From Dehalococcoidia bacterium (GTDB lineage: Bacteria; Chloroflexota; Dehalococcoidia; Tepidiformales; Tepidiformaceae), in the NCBI GenBank assembly GCA_020850615.1, contig JADZEI010000085.1, forward strand, positions 123,040 to 187,039: DNA of 64,000 nucleotides, read 5' to 3'. Made by a program: the position numbers and the translations under genes. Below the pieces are notes generated by a model. That model did not search any database, was not told the origin of the DNA, and saw nothing but the letters and a program-made list of their open reading frames with translations. This document shows positions 1 to 8,317 of this stretch, piece by piece (position 1 is the stretch's first letter; each line of letters begins with the position of its first letter).

Positions 1-2087
1 TGGTCCTGGTAGAGCACGTGCCCCAGGGTCTCGCCGAGGCACCCTGCGAGCAGGGGCGCCAGCTCCGGGTGCCCGTAGTCGACCTCGATCGGTTCGCCGC
101 GGGCGAGGCGCTTGCGGTACTCCATGTACGGGTGGAACGCGCCGGCCATGATCGGCCCCGGCCGGATGATTGCTACCTGTACGGCGAGGTCGTCGATGGT
201 CGATGGGCGCGTGAACGGCAGCGACTGGATCTGCGCGCGGCTCTCGATCTGGAAGGTGCCCATGGTGTCGCCCGCCTGGATGGAGGCGAAGATCTCCGGG
301 CTGTCGTGGGGGATGCGGCCGAGGTCCACGCGGATGCCGTGCACCTCTTCGATGATGTCCTGGCAGTCATCGACGGCGGAGAGCATGCCGAGGGCGAGGA
401 AGTCGATCTTCACGAAGCGGGCGTCGTCGATCGAATCCTTGTCCCACTGGCAGATGTAGCGGCCCTCCATGCGGGCGGGCTCGATCGGGACGACGGTGGA
501 GATGGGGTCGGCGGAGATGACCACCCCGCCGACGTGCTGGCTGATGTGGCGCGGGAAGCCGGCTGCTTCGCGGGCGAGCTGGACGAGGTCCTGCCAGATG
601 GGCGTGCCCACGAGCGGGCGGAGCTCGGGGATGTGTTGCATCTCCTGGGCGATCTCGGTGGCGCCGGAGAAGTGGCCGCCGAGCTTGTTCAGCTTCGCCA
701 GCACCGGCACGGGCAGCCCGAGCGCCTTGCCGATATCGAGCACGGCGTTCTTGAAGCGATAGGTCGGGAAGGCGGCGACGAGGGCCGCGTGTTCGTGCCC
801 GAACCGCTCGTACACCTGCCGCAGCAGCTCGTCCCGGATGTCCCGCGGGAAGTCGAGGTCGATGTCCGGGAGCGAATGGAGCTCCTCGTTCAGGAACCGC
901 TCGAGATAGAGGTTGTTCTTCACGGGGTCGATGTGGGAGAGCCCGATGAGGTAACAGACGATCGAGCTCACGGAGGAGCCGCGCCCGCGACCGACGGGCC
1001 GGACATCCGGCGGGAGATCCCGTTCGCGGCCGTGGAGGATGTGGGCGATTTCGCCGGCCATCTTCAGCACTTCCCAGTAGACCAGGAAGAAGCCCGCGAG
1101 GCCGTGCTTTTCGATGAGCCCGAGCTCGCGTTCGAGGCGGGAGCGCGCCTCGGTGCGCGTGGTGGCGTCCTGCGTGTCGTAGCGGCGGCGAAAAGCGCGT
1201 TCGCAGATGCCGCGGAGGTGGCTATCGAGCGTCGCCCCATCGGGGACGTCGTGGTCGGGCAGGCGGTAGGGCAGGTCGGCGGTGAGGTCGAACGTGCAGC
1301 GCTCCGCGATGGCGACGGTGTTCGAAAGCGCGCGCGGGTACCGCTCGAACCGGGGGGCGAGGTCCAGCGGGTGCTTCAGGAAGTACTCGGAGTTGGGCCG
1401 CCGCACCTGGTGCGAGCTGTCCAGCGTGAGCCGGTGGCGGACCGCGACGAGCACGTCGTTCAGGCGGTGGCGCGCGCGCACGTGGTAGTGGGCGTTGTTC
1501 GTGGCGACGGCTTCGAGGCCAGCTGCTTCCGCGACTTCGGCGAGCGCGGCCACGCGCGCGCTATCGCCGTAGACGTCGTGGTGCTGGAGCTCGACGTAGA
1601 AGTGGTCCGCGCCGAGGGCGTCGCGGTATTCGGCGGCGAGCGCGAGGGCGCCGCGCCGGTCGCCGGATTCGAGGAGCTGCGCGAGCGGCCCCTGGCGGCA
1701 GCCGGAAAGCACGATCAGGCCCGCCCGGTGCGCGAAGAGCTCGTCGCGCGGGGTGAGCGGCGTGTCCTTGCCGTGCTGGATGTAGGCGCGGCTGAGGAGG
1801 CGGCAGAGGTTGCGATAGCCTTCGACCGTCTCGGCGAGGACGGTGAGGTGGGCGGTCGTGCCCGTGGTGGGGCCGTCGACGGTCAGCTCGACGCCGGTGA
1901 TGGGCTTGATGCCGCGCTCGCGGGCGGCCTTCGCGAACTCCATCGCGCCGTAGAGGTTGTCGTGGTCGGTGACGGCGAGGGCGGGATAGCCGAGGGCGAC
2001 GGCGCGGTCGACGAGCTCATCGGTGGAACTGGCGCCCTCGCGGAGGGACCAGCAGGAGTGAGCGTGGAGCTCGGCATAGGGGCCCAT
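1..2087 (-). CDS. dnaE2: Error-prone DNA polymerase III alpha, DnaE2/ImuC-like (5' part)
   Basis: N-terminal ~695 residues of a C-family replicative-type polymerase; the 3' end lies beyond the left edge. The PHP domain opens with AELHAHSCWSLREGAS. The palm has GRGSSVSSIVCYLIGLSHID and the catalytic-Asp motif LPDIDLDF. QHVGGVVIS, QWDKDSIDDA, FQIESRAQIQSLP and IRPGPIMAGAFHPY are closer to DnaE2 (translesion) than to DnaE1. DnaE2 works with ImuB/ImuA in SOS mutagenesis; neither is visible here, but the region downstream of the gene is outside the window. The ATG start at 2087 has no Shine-Dalgarno. It sits 6 nt after a TATACT -10 box and next to a LexA-type palindrome, which supports SOS control and a leaderless mRNA. 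A DnaE3-like or diverged DnaE1 identity is less likely. Confidence 0.88.
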   Translation of the reverse strand, partial: MGPYAELHAHSCWSLREGASSTDELVDRAVALGYPALAVTDHDNLYGAMEFAKAARERGIKPITGVELTVDGPTTGTTAHLTVLAETVEGYRNLCRLLSRAYIQHGKDTPLTPRDELFAHRAGLIVLSGCRQGPLAQLLESGDRRGALALAAEYRDALGADHFYVELQHHDVYGDSARVAALAEVAEAAGLEAVATNNAHYHVRARHRLNDVLVAVRHRLTLDSSHQVRRPNSEYFLKHPLDLAPRFERYPRALSNTVAIAERCTFDLTADLPYRLPDHDVPDGATLDSHLRGICERAFRRRYDTQDATTRTEARSRLERELGLIEKHGLAGFFLVYWEVLKMAGEIAHILHGRERDLPPDVRPVGRGRGSSVSSIVCYLIGLSHIDPVKNNLYLERFLNEELHSLPDIDLDFPRDIRDELLRQVYERFGHEHAALVAAFPTYRFKNAVLDIGKALGLPVPVLAKLNKLGGHFSGATEIAQEMQHIPELRPLVGTPIWQDLVQLAREAAGFPRHISQHVGGVVISADPISTVVPIEPARMEGRYICQWDKDSIDDARFVKIDFLALGMLSAVDDCQDIIEEVHGIRVDLGRIPHDSPEIFASIQAGDTMGTFQIESRAQIQSLPFTRPSTIDDLAVQVAIIRPGPIMAGAFHPYMEYRKRLARGEPIEVDYGHPELAPLLAGCLGETLGHVLYQD

Positions 2088-2093
2088 CGCGCC

Positions 2094-2111
2094 AGTATAG
2101 AACAAACGTTC
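2094..2111 (-). promoter_or_regulatory. SOS box (GAAC-N4-GTTC) abutting the -10 of the DnaE2-like gene
   Basis: Perfect palindrome GAACAAACGTTC at 2100-2111, matching the Gram-positive-type LexA operator GAAC-N4-GTTC. Directly adjoining, read on the minus strand, is TATACT (2094-2099), then 6 nt, then the ATG at 2087. A repressor bound here would cover the -10/-35 spacer. LexA control is inferred from motif and target; no lexA gene is in view. Confidence 0.75.
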
Positions 2112-2243
2112 TTGTCTTTGTGGGGTGGGGCGTGGGTCTTTCCCGATTCCCCGCTTACATTTCCCTTGCATACGACATAAGCGCTCGCGTTTTGTGCGCG
2201 CACGCGGTAAAGTGCGCTTCACTCTGCCCCCACGAGCGTGCAT

Positions 2244-3071
2244 ATGACTCGGCGTATTGTCCTGCTTGCCGCCCTCGCGGCCACCCTCGTCCCCAGCCTT
2301 GCCGCCTTCGCCACCACCGCGGAGGCCGAAGCCGCGCCGAAGCCGGTCTGCCCCGGCTCCGCGGTGAACGCGCGTGCCTCGGTGGCCACCGCGCCGACGA
2401 TCACCGTCGACCCGGCCCAGGCCTACCCCGGCGACACTGTGACCGTGACGATCACCGGCTTCCTGCCGAACATCGACACCGAGCTCACGCTGCGCATCGG
2501 CGGCGACCCGGTGGTCGATACCGGCACGACCGATGCGACCGGTCGGGTGGTCCTCACGTTCACCGTGCCGGCCGCCCTCAGCGGGACGTACGACCTGCGG
2601 GCGACGAACGCGAACCTCTGCGGCATCATCGGCCAGCTCACCATCCTGCCGCGCAACATCCCGACGCCCACGCCGACGCAACCCACGCCTCCGACGCCCA
2701 CCGCCACCACCACGGCCACGCCCCCGCCAACGCAGGTGACCACGACGCCGACGCTGGCAGCGACCAACACGCCCACCCGCCCGGCGGCAACCCCGGCCGT
2801 GCCGGTCGCCGGCGGCGGCAATAGCGACGGGCCGTTCAGCGGCGGCAGCGGCAACATGGCGATGATCGCGCTCGGCCTCGTCGCCGTGAGCGGCGCCTTC
2901 CTCCTCTTCCGCACGTCCCATCGCCCGGCGCACGTTGCCGCGGCCGATATGCCCGACGAGTGGTCCACGGAAGTCCTGCCGGAGCCGGTGACCCGCCCGG
3001 TGGGCCGGACGCGCAGCCTCCTGATGTCTGCCGGTAAGGGCATCGCCAGGAACTGGCTGAAGCGCCGCTAA
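2244..3071 (+). CDS. Exported Ig-like protein with Pro/Thr linker and C-terminal membrane anchor
   Basis: 275-residue cell-surface protein of unknown function. Residues 1-30 form a signal peptide (Arg-Arg, hydrophobic core, Ala-rich cleavage region). Residues ~45-135 look like a beta-sandwich domain (AYPGDTVTVTITGFLP, then LSGTYDLRATNANLCG). A Pro/Thr-rich stretch of TPTPTQPTPPTP type follows at ~138-185, then a transmembrane helix (MAMIALGLVAVSGAFLLF) and a basic cytoplasmic tail ending LKRR. Such Pro/Thr linkers are common in Chloroflexota exported proteins. A GTG at 2238 would add two residues; ATG 2244 is preferred. It is transcribed divergently from the polymerase gene, with a strong terminator just downstream. 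Confidence 0.8.
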   Translation: MTRRIVLLAALAATLVPSLAAFATTAEAEAAPKPVCPGSAVNARASVATAPTITVDPAQAYPGDTVTVTITGFLPNIDTELTLRIGGDPVVDTGTTDATGRVVLTFTVPAALSGTYDLRATNANLCGIIGQLTILPRNIPTPTPTQPTPPTPTATTTATPPPTQVTTTPTLAATNTPTRPAATPAVPVAGGGNSDGPFSGGSGNMAMIALGLVAVSGAFLLFRTSHRPAHVAAADMPDEWSTEVLPEPVTRPVGRTRSLLMSAGKGIARNWLKRR

Positions 3072-3095
3072 GCCCGGCCAACCGCCACGAACGAC

Positions 3096-3124
3096 GGGGC
3101 GCCCATTGGGCGCCCCGTTTCTGT
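3096..3124 (+). terminator. Rho-independent terminator after the exported protein gene
   Basis: Perfect 9-bp stem, GGGGCGCCC (3096-3104) and GGGCGCCCC (3108-3116), with a 3-nt loop, followed by GTTTCTGTT. It lies 25 bp after the stop codon at 3071. Confidence 0.85.
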
Positions 3125-3183
3125 TGCGCGAAGATCGAGGTTGCTTTGGGGAAGCAGCTGACTCCTGCTCGATGAGCGCGCGA

Positions 3184-3211
3184 AGCCAACAGCCAATAGC
3201 CAACAGCCAAG
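3184..3211 (+). repeat. Heptamer tandem repeat, AGCCAAN x4
   Basis: Four consecutive 7-bp units, AGCCAAC, AGCCAAT, AGCCAAC and AGCCAAG, then AGCAAAA. The array is intergenic and A-rich relative to its surroundings. Arrays of the same unit length occur at 14784-14811 and 56946-57011. Confidence 0.85.
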
Positions 3212-3382
3212 AGCAAAAAAGGGCCGCCGGCGCCGGGGTCTCAGCTTGGGAGGTGCCTTTACAACCACGAAGCGCGCGGCAAGCCCACCTACAGTGTCGG
3301 CTTTCCCCGGCGCCCCCGCAGGGTTTTCGCTCATTTCTTGGCGCTACTGATCTTCGGGAACCATGCCGATCTCTCTATTGCC

Positions 3383-3871
3383 ATGGGATTCCCGACCCAC
3401 GCATCGCCAATGCCCGGGGGCGAACCGCCCCTCGCGGCCCAGCTGGACGAGCACGGCTGGGAGATCCATTGCGCCGCGCCCGGCTGTGGCGCAAAGATCG
3501 CCGATTGCTCCTGGCTCGACCTCCAGATGGCCATGATCCTCCGCCTCGCCGATGAGCTGACCGCCCGCAAGGCGATGGCATCCCTCCCTGCGCCGCAGAT
3601 GCGCTACTACCGCCTGGGCGTCGAGTTCCCCTGGGGGTGGCGCCAGCGCGACAGCGACGGTCTGTGGCAGTTCATGCCGCAGCGCGCCCGCCGGCCGGTG
3701 ACCTCGGCCGCCACCCGCACGCGCGAGCTGCGCGTGATCCGCGGCCACGTCCGCTCCATCGGCGCGAGCTCCGAGGGCGTCCCGCCACTGGCGGTCGCCT
3801 GCCCGGTCTGCAACGCCGAGCAGGTCATCGAGCCGCTGCGCCGCAAGGGACTGCCCGTCGTCGGCGAGTGA
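3383..3871 (+). CDS. Hypothetical protein with two Cys clusters
   Basis: 162-residue soluble protein that I do not recognise. Cysteines fall in two groups: an N-terminal set (CAAPGCGAKIADC, residues ~30-42) and a C-terminal pair (ACPVCNAEQ), suggestive of a split zinc-binding ribbon. The middle (YYRLGVEFPWGWRQRDSDG) is Trp/Arg-rich. The ATG at 3383 is chosen over an in-frame TTG at 3338 that lacks a ribosome binding site; another ATG lies at 3413. It runs convergently with the CoA-transferase pair, only 9 bp away. Metal binding is inferred from cysteine spacing alone. Confidence 0.65.
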   Translation: MGFPTHASPMPGGEPPLAAQLDEHGWEIHCAAPGCGAKIADCSWLDLQMAMILRLADELTARKAMASLPAPQMRYYRLGVEFPWGWRQRDSDGLWQFMPQRARRPVTSAATRTRELRVIRGHVRSIGASSEGVPPLAVACPVCNAEQVIEPLRRKGLPVVGE

Positions 3872-3880
3872 CCGCGGGGG

Positions 3881-5197
3881 CTACGCCATGATCGCTTCCG
3901 GCGTGAATGCCTCCGCGATGTTGCCCAGCTCGCGGTGGCGGGCGATCTCCTCTTCGCTGAGCCCGAGCAACTCCCGGTAGAAGTAGTCGTTGTGCTGGGC
4001 GAACAACGCCGGCGTCGTCCGGATGCCCACGTTCGACTTCGAGAAGTGGTACGGGGGCACCGAGAACGGGGTCTCCGGGTAGTCGTCGGTCGCGGGGAGC
4101 GTCTTCCATACGCCCGTCGCGGCGAGGTGCTCGTCCTCGGTGACATCGCCGGCGCTCAGGACCGGCCCGGCGGTGACGCCCGCCGCCTGGAGCTCGCGGA
4201 AGAGCTGCTGCTGGTCCTGGGTCGCCGTCCATTCGGCGATCCGCTCTTCGAGCATGTCCTCGACGGCCGCGCGGCCGGCCGCGGTCGCGAGCTCCGGCGA
4301 TGTCGCCCACGCCGGGTTGCCCATGTGCCGGGTGAGCGCGGCCCATTCCGCGTCGCTGCGGCAGCTGATCGCGATCCAGGCGTCCTCGCCGCGCGCGGGA
4401 AAGACGCCGTTCGGGACGAAGCCCTCGAGGCTGCGGTTGCCCAGGGAGACGTGCTCGCGGCCGTTCCAGGCGGCATCGAGCGCGGCCTGCGGGAACATCT
4501 GGGATGACACTTCGGCCTGGGCTGCCTCGATGGTCTGGCCTTCGCCCGTGCGGCGGCGGTGGCGCAGGGCGGCGAGCGCGGCGACCGCGCCATGCATGCC
4601 GGCATAGAAGTCGCCGGCGAAGACCTGCACGTTCGTCATCGGCGCATCGTCGCGGTAGCCACGGAGGATGGTCGAGCCGCCGACCGCGTCCATGTGCGCG
4701 CCGTAGCCACGGCCCTGGATGTAGTCGCCGGTCCGGCCGAATGCGGGCAGGTGGAGGATGATGATATCCGGGCGGATCGCGCGGATCGCGGCGTCGTCGA
4801 GCCCGAGCTTTTCGAGCGTGCCGATGGCGAGGTTCTCGGCGGTGATGTCGCTGATGCGGAGGAGCTGCTTCACCAGCTCCAGTCCCTCCGGCGTGCGGCT
4901 GTCGACCGTGACCGACTTCTTGTTGCGAAGCACGTGGATGAACGCGGGGCTGTTGTTCCAGGGCCGCGGCCCCGGGTTGTTGTTCGGGTGGCCGCCGAGC
5001 CACGGCGGGATGGCCATGCACATCATCGGGTCCATGCGCGCCGAAGCGGCCCGGGTCATCGGGTTCCAGATGCCCGGATTCTCGACCTTGATGCATTCGG
5101 CGCCCATGTCGGCCAGGTACATCGTCGCCGACTGGCCGGCCCACACGGCCGAGAAGTCGCAGATGCGGATGCCGGCGAGCGGCAGGTAGTCGTTCAT
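3881..5197 (-). CDS. Family III CoA-transferase (CaiB/BaiF type), second of a tandem pair
   Basis: 438-residue family III acyl-CoA transferase, moving CoA between carboxylic acids by a mixed-anhydride/thioester mechanism on a catalytic Asp. It starts LPLAGIRICDFSAVWAGQSA and has the typical GAECIKVENP strand, LRNKKSVTVD, a GDFYAGMHGAVAALAAL segment carrying the likely nucleophile Asp, and RRRTGEGQTIEAAQ. Length fits the family (~400-450). Its ATG overlaps the stop of the upstream CoA-transferase (ATGA), so the two are co-transcribed and may form a heteromer, as in 2-hydroxyacid or succinyl-CoA:(R)-benzylsuccinate CoA-transferases. Substrate cannot be told. Confidence 0.88.
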   Translation of the reverse strand: MNDYLPLAGIRICDFSAVWAGQSATMYLADMGAECIKVENPGIWNPMTRAASARMDPMMCMAIPPWLGGHPNNNPGPRPWNNSPAFIHVLRNKKSVTVDSRTPEGLELVKQLLRISDITAENLAIGTLEKLGLDDAAIRAIRPDIIILHLPAFGRTGDYIQGRGYGAHMDAVGGSTILRGYRDDAPMTNVQVFAGDFYAGMHGAVAALAALRHRRRTGEGQTIEAAQAEVSSQMFPQAALDAAWNGREHVSLGNRSLEGFVPNGVFPARGEDAWIAISCRSDAEWAALTRHMGNPAWATSPELATAAGRAAVEDMLEERIAEWTATQDQQQLFRELQAAGVTAGPVLSAGDVTEDEHLAATGVWKTLPATDDYPETPFSVPPYHFSKSNVGIRTTPALFAQHNDYFYRELLGLSEEEIARHRELGNIAEAFTPEAIMA

Positions 5198-6396
5198 GCG
5201 ACCACTCCCTGTGCGTAGAGGCTGTCGATCTTCGCGGCGTCGTAGCCGGCTTCGTCGAGGACCGCGCGGGTGTGCTCGCCGAGCATCGGCGCGGCGTGCC
5301 GGATCCGCCACGGCGTGCGGTCGAGCTGGTAGGGCCGCCCGAGCATCGGGAACCGGCCGAGGGTGGCATGTTCGACCTCGGTCCAGAGGCCGCGCTCGCG
5401 GAAGACCGGGTCCTCGTAGAGGTCCTTGCCGGTGAACAGAGGTGCGACGATGGCGTGGGCGTTGCGCGCCGCCTCCCAGATCTCGCGGCGGGTGCGCGTC
5501 AGCATCCACGGGTACACCACCGCGTCCGCGTCCTCCTTGGCCGTGGGGTCGAGCACGACCATCGGGTCGAGCCAGCGCGGCGCGCGGAACGTGTCGTCGT
5601 CGATCATCTCGACGAAGCGGTTCCAGTAGTTCCCGAACGAGGCGGTCACCTCGACGTAGCCGTCGGCGCAGGGGTAGATGCCGCCGGCGATGCCCGCGCT
5701 CGGCCCCGGCGGGCGGCTGTTCACGCGCCCGGTGAACCGGTAGGCGAGGATCGACGAGCTCCGCCGGTCGACGCTGTTGATCTGCACCTCGAAGAGCGGT
5801 ACGTCGATCGCCTGGCCGATGCCGTGGACTTCGTAGGCGTGGGCCCCGCCGAGCGCGGCGATCGCGCCCATAGCCCCGCACTGCATCAGCGCGGCCATGC
5901 CGCCGAGCTTGAGCGGCTCGCGGTCGAGCAGGCCGTGGCTCCACATCTCACCGCCCATCGCGAAGAGGACGGTCTCGGAGAGGGCGTAGTCGCGGTATGG
6001 CCCGGCGTTGCCGAAGTTCGTCAGCGAAACGACGGGCACGTCCTTCACCGGCCGGATGGCGTCGTAGGTCAGGCCGAGCCGTTCGGCCTTCGCCGGCGGC
6101 AGCGCCACGAGGACGAGGTCGGCGAGGGGGACCAGGTCCTGCAACACCGCGCGCCCGGCCTCCGTGCCCAGGTCGAGGACGACGGATTCCTTGTTGGTGT
6201 TGAGGAACTGGTACGTGCCGCTGCGTTCGATGCCCGGCTCGTCTCCGAGCCACGGGCCGAGCTGGCGGGCAGGGTCGCCGCCGGGCCGCTCGACCTTGAT
6301 CACGCGGGCGCCGAGGTCGGCGACGAGCTTGGTGGTGTACGGACCGGCGATGTGGCTCGAAATGTCGAGGATCGTCAGTCCTTCGAGTGCGTCCAC
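5194..6396 (-). CDS. Family III CoA-transferase (CaiB/BaiF type), first of a tandem pair
   Basis: 400-residue family III CoA-transferase, a divergent paralogue of the downstream gene. N-terminus ALEGLTILDISSHIAGPYTT; also LGARVIKVERPGGDPAR and LNTNKESVVLDLGTEAGR. The C-terminal half carries the helical TGKDLYEDPVFRERGLW segment that is usual before the last strand pair. GTG 6396 is preferred because GAGAGG lies 6 nt upstream; GTG 6402 is the alternative. A TACATT -10-like box lies at 6423-6428. Tandem, overlapping CoA-transferases suggest a two-subunit enzyme. Confidence 0.87.
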   Translation of the reverse strand: MDALEGLTILDISSHIAGPYTTKLVADLGARVIKVERPGGDPARQLGPWLGDEPGIERSGTYQFLNTNKESVVLDLGTEAGRAVLQDLVPLADLVLVALPPAKAERLGLTYDAIRPVKDVPVVSLTNFGNAGPYRDYALSETVLFAMGGEMWSHGLLDREPLKLGGMAALMQCGAMGAIAALGGAHAYEVHGIGQAIDVPLFEVQINSVDRRSSSILAYRFTGRVNSRPPGPSAGIAGGIYPCADGYVEVTASFGNYWNRFVEMIDDDTFRAPRWLDPMVVLDPTAKEDADAVVYPWMLTRTRREIWEAARNAHAIVAPLFTGKDLYEDPVFRERGLWTEVEHATLGRFPMLGRPYQLDRTPWRIRHAAPMLGEHTRAVLDEAGYDAAKIDSLYAQGVVA

Positions 6397-6508
6397 AGGC
6401 ACCCTCTCGAAGGGGATACGGGAATGTATCGCACTCGGGTGGCTTGTGTCCGGCCCCGCACTCCGCTTGACTGTGCGCGACGGCGCGCCGCCGTCGGAGG
6501 GGGATGCC

Positions 6509-7042
6509 ATGGATGACCGGGTGGTGGGCCCGCTGCGAGAGCTCCGCGGACAGCTGCACGATGGGCTGCGCCAGCTGCAGGTGGCGGCCGCGAGCATCGG
6601 CGAGGCCGAGGATGCGGTGAGCCAGCAGGCGCTGGATGGCGCGCTCGCCTACCTCGAAGGCGTGCTCCTGCCCTACTTCGGGGCCGAGGAGTTCACGATG
6701 TTCATCGCGATCGACGGCGTGATCGGCACGACCGGCGCGAGCAACATCATGGTCGCCCAGCACGGCGCCATCCGCGAAATGGTGGACGACCTCCGCAAGG
6801 TCGCCGATGCCGCCCGCGAGGCGGGGAGCGTCGATGCGTACGCGCGCTACCTGGTGCCGTTGCTGCACGGGCTCTACGCCGCCGTGCGCCTCCACCTCGA
6901 ATCCGAGGACGATGCCTACCTGCCGCTCCTGGATGACCACCTGAGCGAGTCCCAGGTGGGCGTCATCCGCGACAACCTGGAACGGATCGCGACGAAAGGC
7001 GGTGCCGCGCCGGAAGGCCAGATGGCCGGCGTGAACCTGTAA
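6509..7042 (+). CDS. Hemerythrin HHE-like domain protein
   Basis: 177-residue all-helical protein with the spacing of a hemerythrin-like cation-binding domain: LPYFGAEEFTMF, then AQHGAIREMVDDL (His-x3-Glu type), then LLHGLYAAVRLHLESEDD with the C-terminal His and acidic ligands. Such domains bind a di-iron centre that senses or carries O2, NO or iron, but several family members have lost ligands. The ATG at 6509 has GGAGGGGG close upstream. It is divergent from the CoA-transferase pair and convergent with the thioesterase. Role unknown. Confidence 0.78.
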   Translation: MDDRVVGPLRELRGQLHDGLRQLQVAAASIGEAEDAVSQQALDGALAYLEGVLLPYFGAEEFTMFIAIDGVIGTTGASNIMVAQHGAIREMVDDLRKVADAAREAGSVDAYARYLVPLLHGLYAAVRLHLESEDDAYLPLLDDHLSESQVGVIRDNLERIATKGGAAPEGQMAGVNL

Positions 7043-7049
7043 GCCGCAC

Positions 7050-7439
7050 TCAGCGGGCTGGGAAGATGGCGAAGGTCCCGAGCGCCTTCGCGACGAGCCG
7101 GCCGCCGTTGTGCAGCTCCGATTCGAGGACCGCGATGCGCCGCCCCTTGTTGACCACGCGCGTCTCACAGTCGACCGTCCCTTCGCGCACGGGAGCGATG
7201 TAGACGATCTTGACCTCGATGGTGGCGCAGGATTCGGACTCGTCCATCTGGCTGTAGACCGCGGCGCCCATCCCGTTGTCTGCGAGCGCGTACATGGCGC
7301 CGCCGTGGAGGACGCCGTGCGGGTTGAGGAGCTCCGGCCGGACAAGCAGCCGGCAACGGCTCACGCCCTCGCCGCGCTCGTACATATCGAGCCCGAGGAG
7401 TTGCCCGAAGCCCTGGTCCTCGGTTGGTTGCTTCGCCAT
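7050..7439 (-). CDS. PaaI-type hotdog-fold thioesterase
   Basis: 129-residue single hotdog domain. The signature HGVLHGGAMYALADNGMG carries the His-Gly-Gly and catalytic acidic region of PaaI/YbdB-type acyl-CoA thioesterases. The central strand VKIVYIAPVREGTVDCETRV and the C-terminal KALGTFAIF complete the fold. It would hydrolyse aromatic or medium-chain acyl-CoA and release CoA. CAGGAGG lies at a good distance from the ATG, and a TACGCT -10-like box lies upstream. Nearby CoA-transferases fit a role in acyl-CoA recycling; substrate is not predictable. Confidence 0.85.
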   Translation of the reverse strand: MAKQPTEDQGFGQLLGLDMYERGEGVSRCRLLVRPELLNPHGVLHGGAMYALADNGMGAAVYSQMDESESCATIEVKIVYIAPVREGTVDCETRVVNKGRRIAVLESELHNGGRLVAKALGTFAIFPAR

Positions 7440-7556
7440 GGGTCGGCCTCCTGTCGTCGCGCGGGCGGCAGCGTAGCAGAGCGCAGGTGGGAACGCCGGT
7501 AGCCCGTTCGCTTGGTACACTACGGCCGCATCCCAGCCTGCGCCCGGAGCTGAACC

Positions 7557-8210
7557 ATGTACCGACGCCTCTTCAGCGGCATCATCGACCAGGGGAACAC
7601 GCGGACCTTCATCGAAGCGATGCGCGAGGCCCGCGACCACCAGACCGACCGCGGCATCCGCGCCCGGACGTCCATCTGGGGGGCGATGACGGGGCAGACC
7701 AACGGCATGGTCATCGTTAGCGACTTCGAAACGCTCGACGACCTCGAGCGGTTCACCGAGATGGCGGCCGAAGACGCGAGCTTTGCCACGATGCGCCGCG
7801 CGGTCGCGTCGCAGCTCGTCTTCGATGCATCAGACGTGTCGATCCACCGGCTCTCGTACCACTCGGAGGGGCTCTATTCGAGCGAGGACGCCACGGCGCC
7901 CCGGCGGTACATGCGCGTCCTTTCGGGCGAAGTGCAGGCAGGGAGACATCGCGAGTTCGTGATGGCCATCTCCCAGGCGCTCGAATTCCAGAAGCAGCGT
8001 GGCATCGATGCGACGACCAGCGTCTGGTCGGCGGTGACCGGTCACACCTCCGGGGTCTCGGTGGTGGCCGAATTCGACACGCTGGCGGAGCTCGAGCGGT
8101 TCGACGAGCTCGCCCAGAAGGACGCGGAGTTCGCCGAGCTGCGCAAGGCGTCCCGCGCGTCGATGGTCTTCCTCACGAGCGACGTGGCGCTCTACCGCAA
8201 CCTCGCCTGA
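7557..8210 (+). CDS. Tandem-duplicated alpha/beta-barrel (ABM-like) protein
   Basis: 217 residues built of two homologous ~100-residue halves. Repeat 1 begins YRRLFSGIIDQGNTRTFIEA and repeat 2 YMRVLSGEVQAGRHREFVMA. Each continues with a RGI(R/D)A(R/T)TS(I/V)W motif, an MVIVSDFETLDDLERF / VSVVAEFDTLAELERF strand-helix, and a final 'S-x-V-x-(I/L)-(H/Y)-R-L' strand. This is the pattern of a fused pair of dimeric alpha/beta-barrel (ABM/EthD-like) domains, so one chain would make a complete barrel. No catalytic residue is obvious. A TACACT box lies 38 nt upstream of the ATG. Confidence 0.75.
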   Translation: MYRRLFSGIIDQGNTRTFIEAMREARDHQTDRGIRARTSIWGAMTGQTNGMVIVSDFETLDDLERFTEMAAEDASFATMRRAVASQLVFDASDVSIHRLSYHSEGLYSSEDATAPRRYMRVLSGEVQAGRHREFVMAISQALEFQKQRGIDATTSVWSAVTGHTSGVSVVAEFDTLAELERFDELAQKDAEFAELRKASRASMVFLTSDVALYRNLA

Positions 8211-8317
8211 CGGCGCGGTTGCCTGCAGACTGATACGAACGGGCATGTGAGCGGGGCGCCGCCGCGGGCGGGCCTGCATGGCCACGAGTGGCCGCGGTGG
8301 CGGTGGCGGAGGCGTGT

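Larger units (their letters stand above)
3072..3382. other. Intergenic region: terminator plus heptamer repeat, no gene seen
   Basis: This 310-bp gap holds the terminator at 3096-3124 and a four-copy 7-bp tandem repeat at 3184-3211. The rest (3212-3382) has no convincing reading frame or RNA gene. A TTG codon at 3338 could extend the next gene upstream, but the ATG at 3383 is preferred. Confidence 0.6.

Noticed and set aside
18..2180. 720-codon open frame on the + strand across the polymerase gene
   Set aside because: It is antisense to a clear DnaE2-like protein, has no recognisable domain and is Arg/Glu/Val-rich, as expected for a shadow frame in GC-rich DNA.
3225..3290. D-arm-like stretch (TCAGCTTGGGAGG) suggesting a tRNA
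   Set aside because: I could not find matching acceptor, anticodon and T arms; probably chance.
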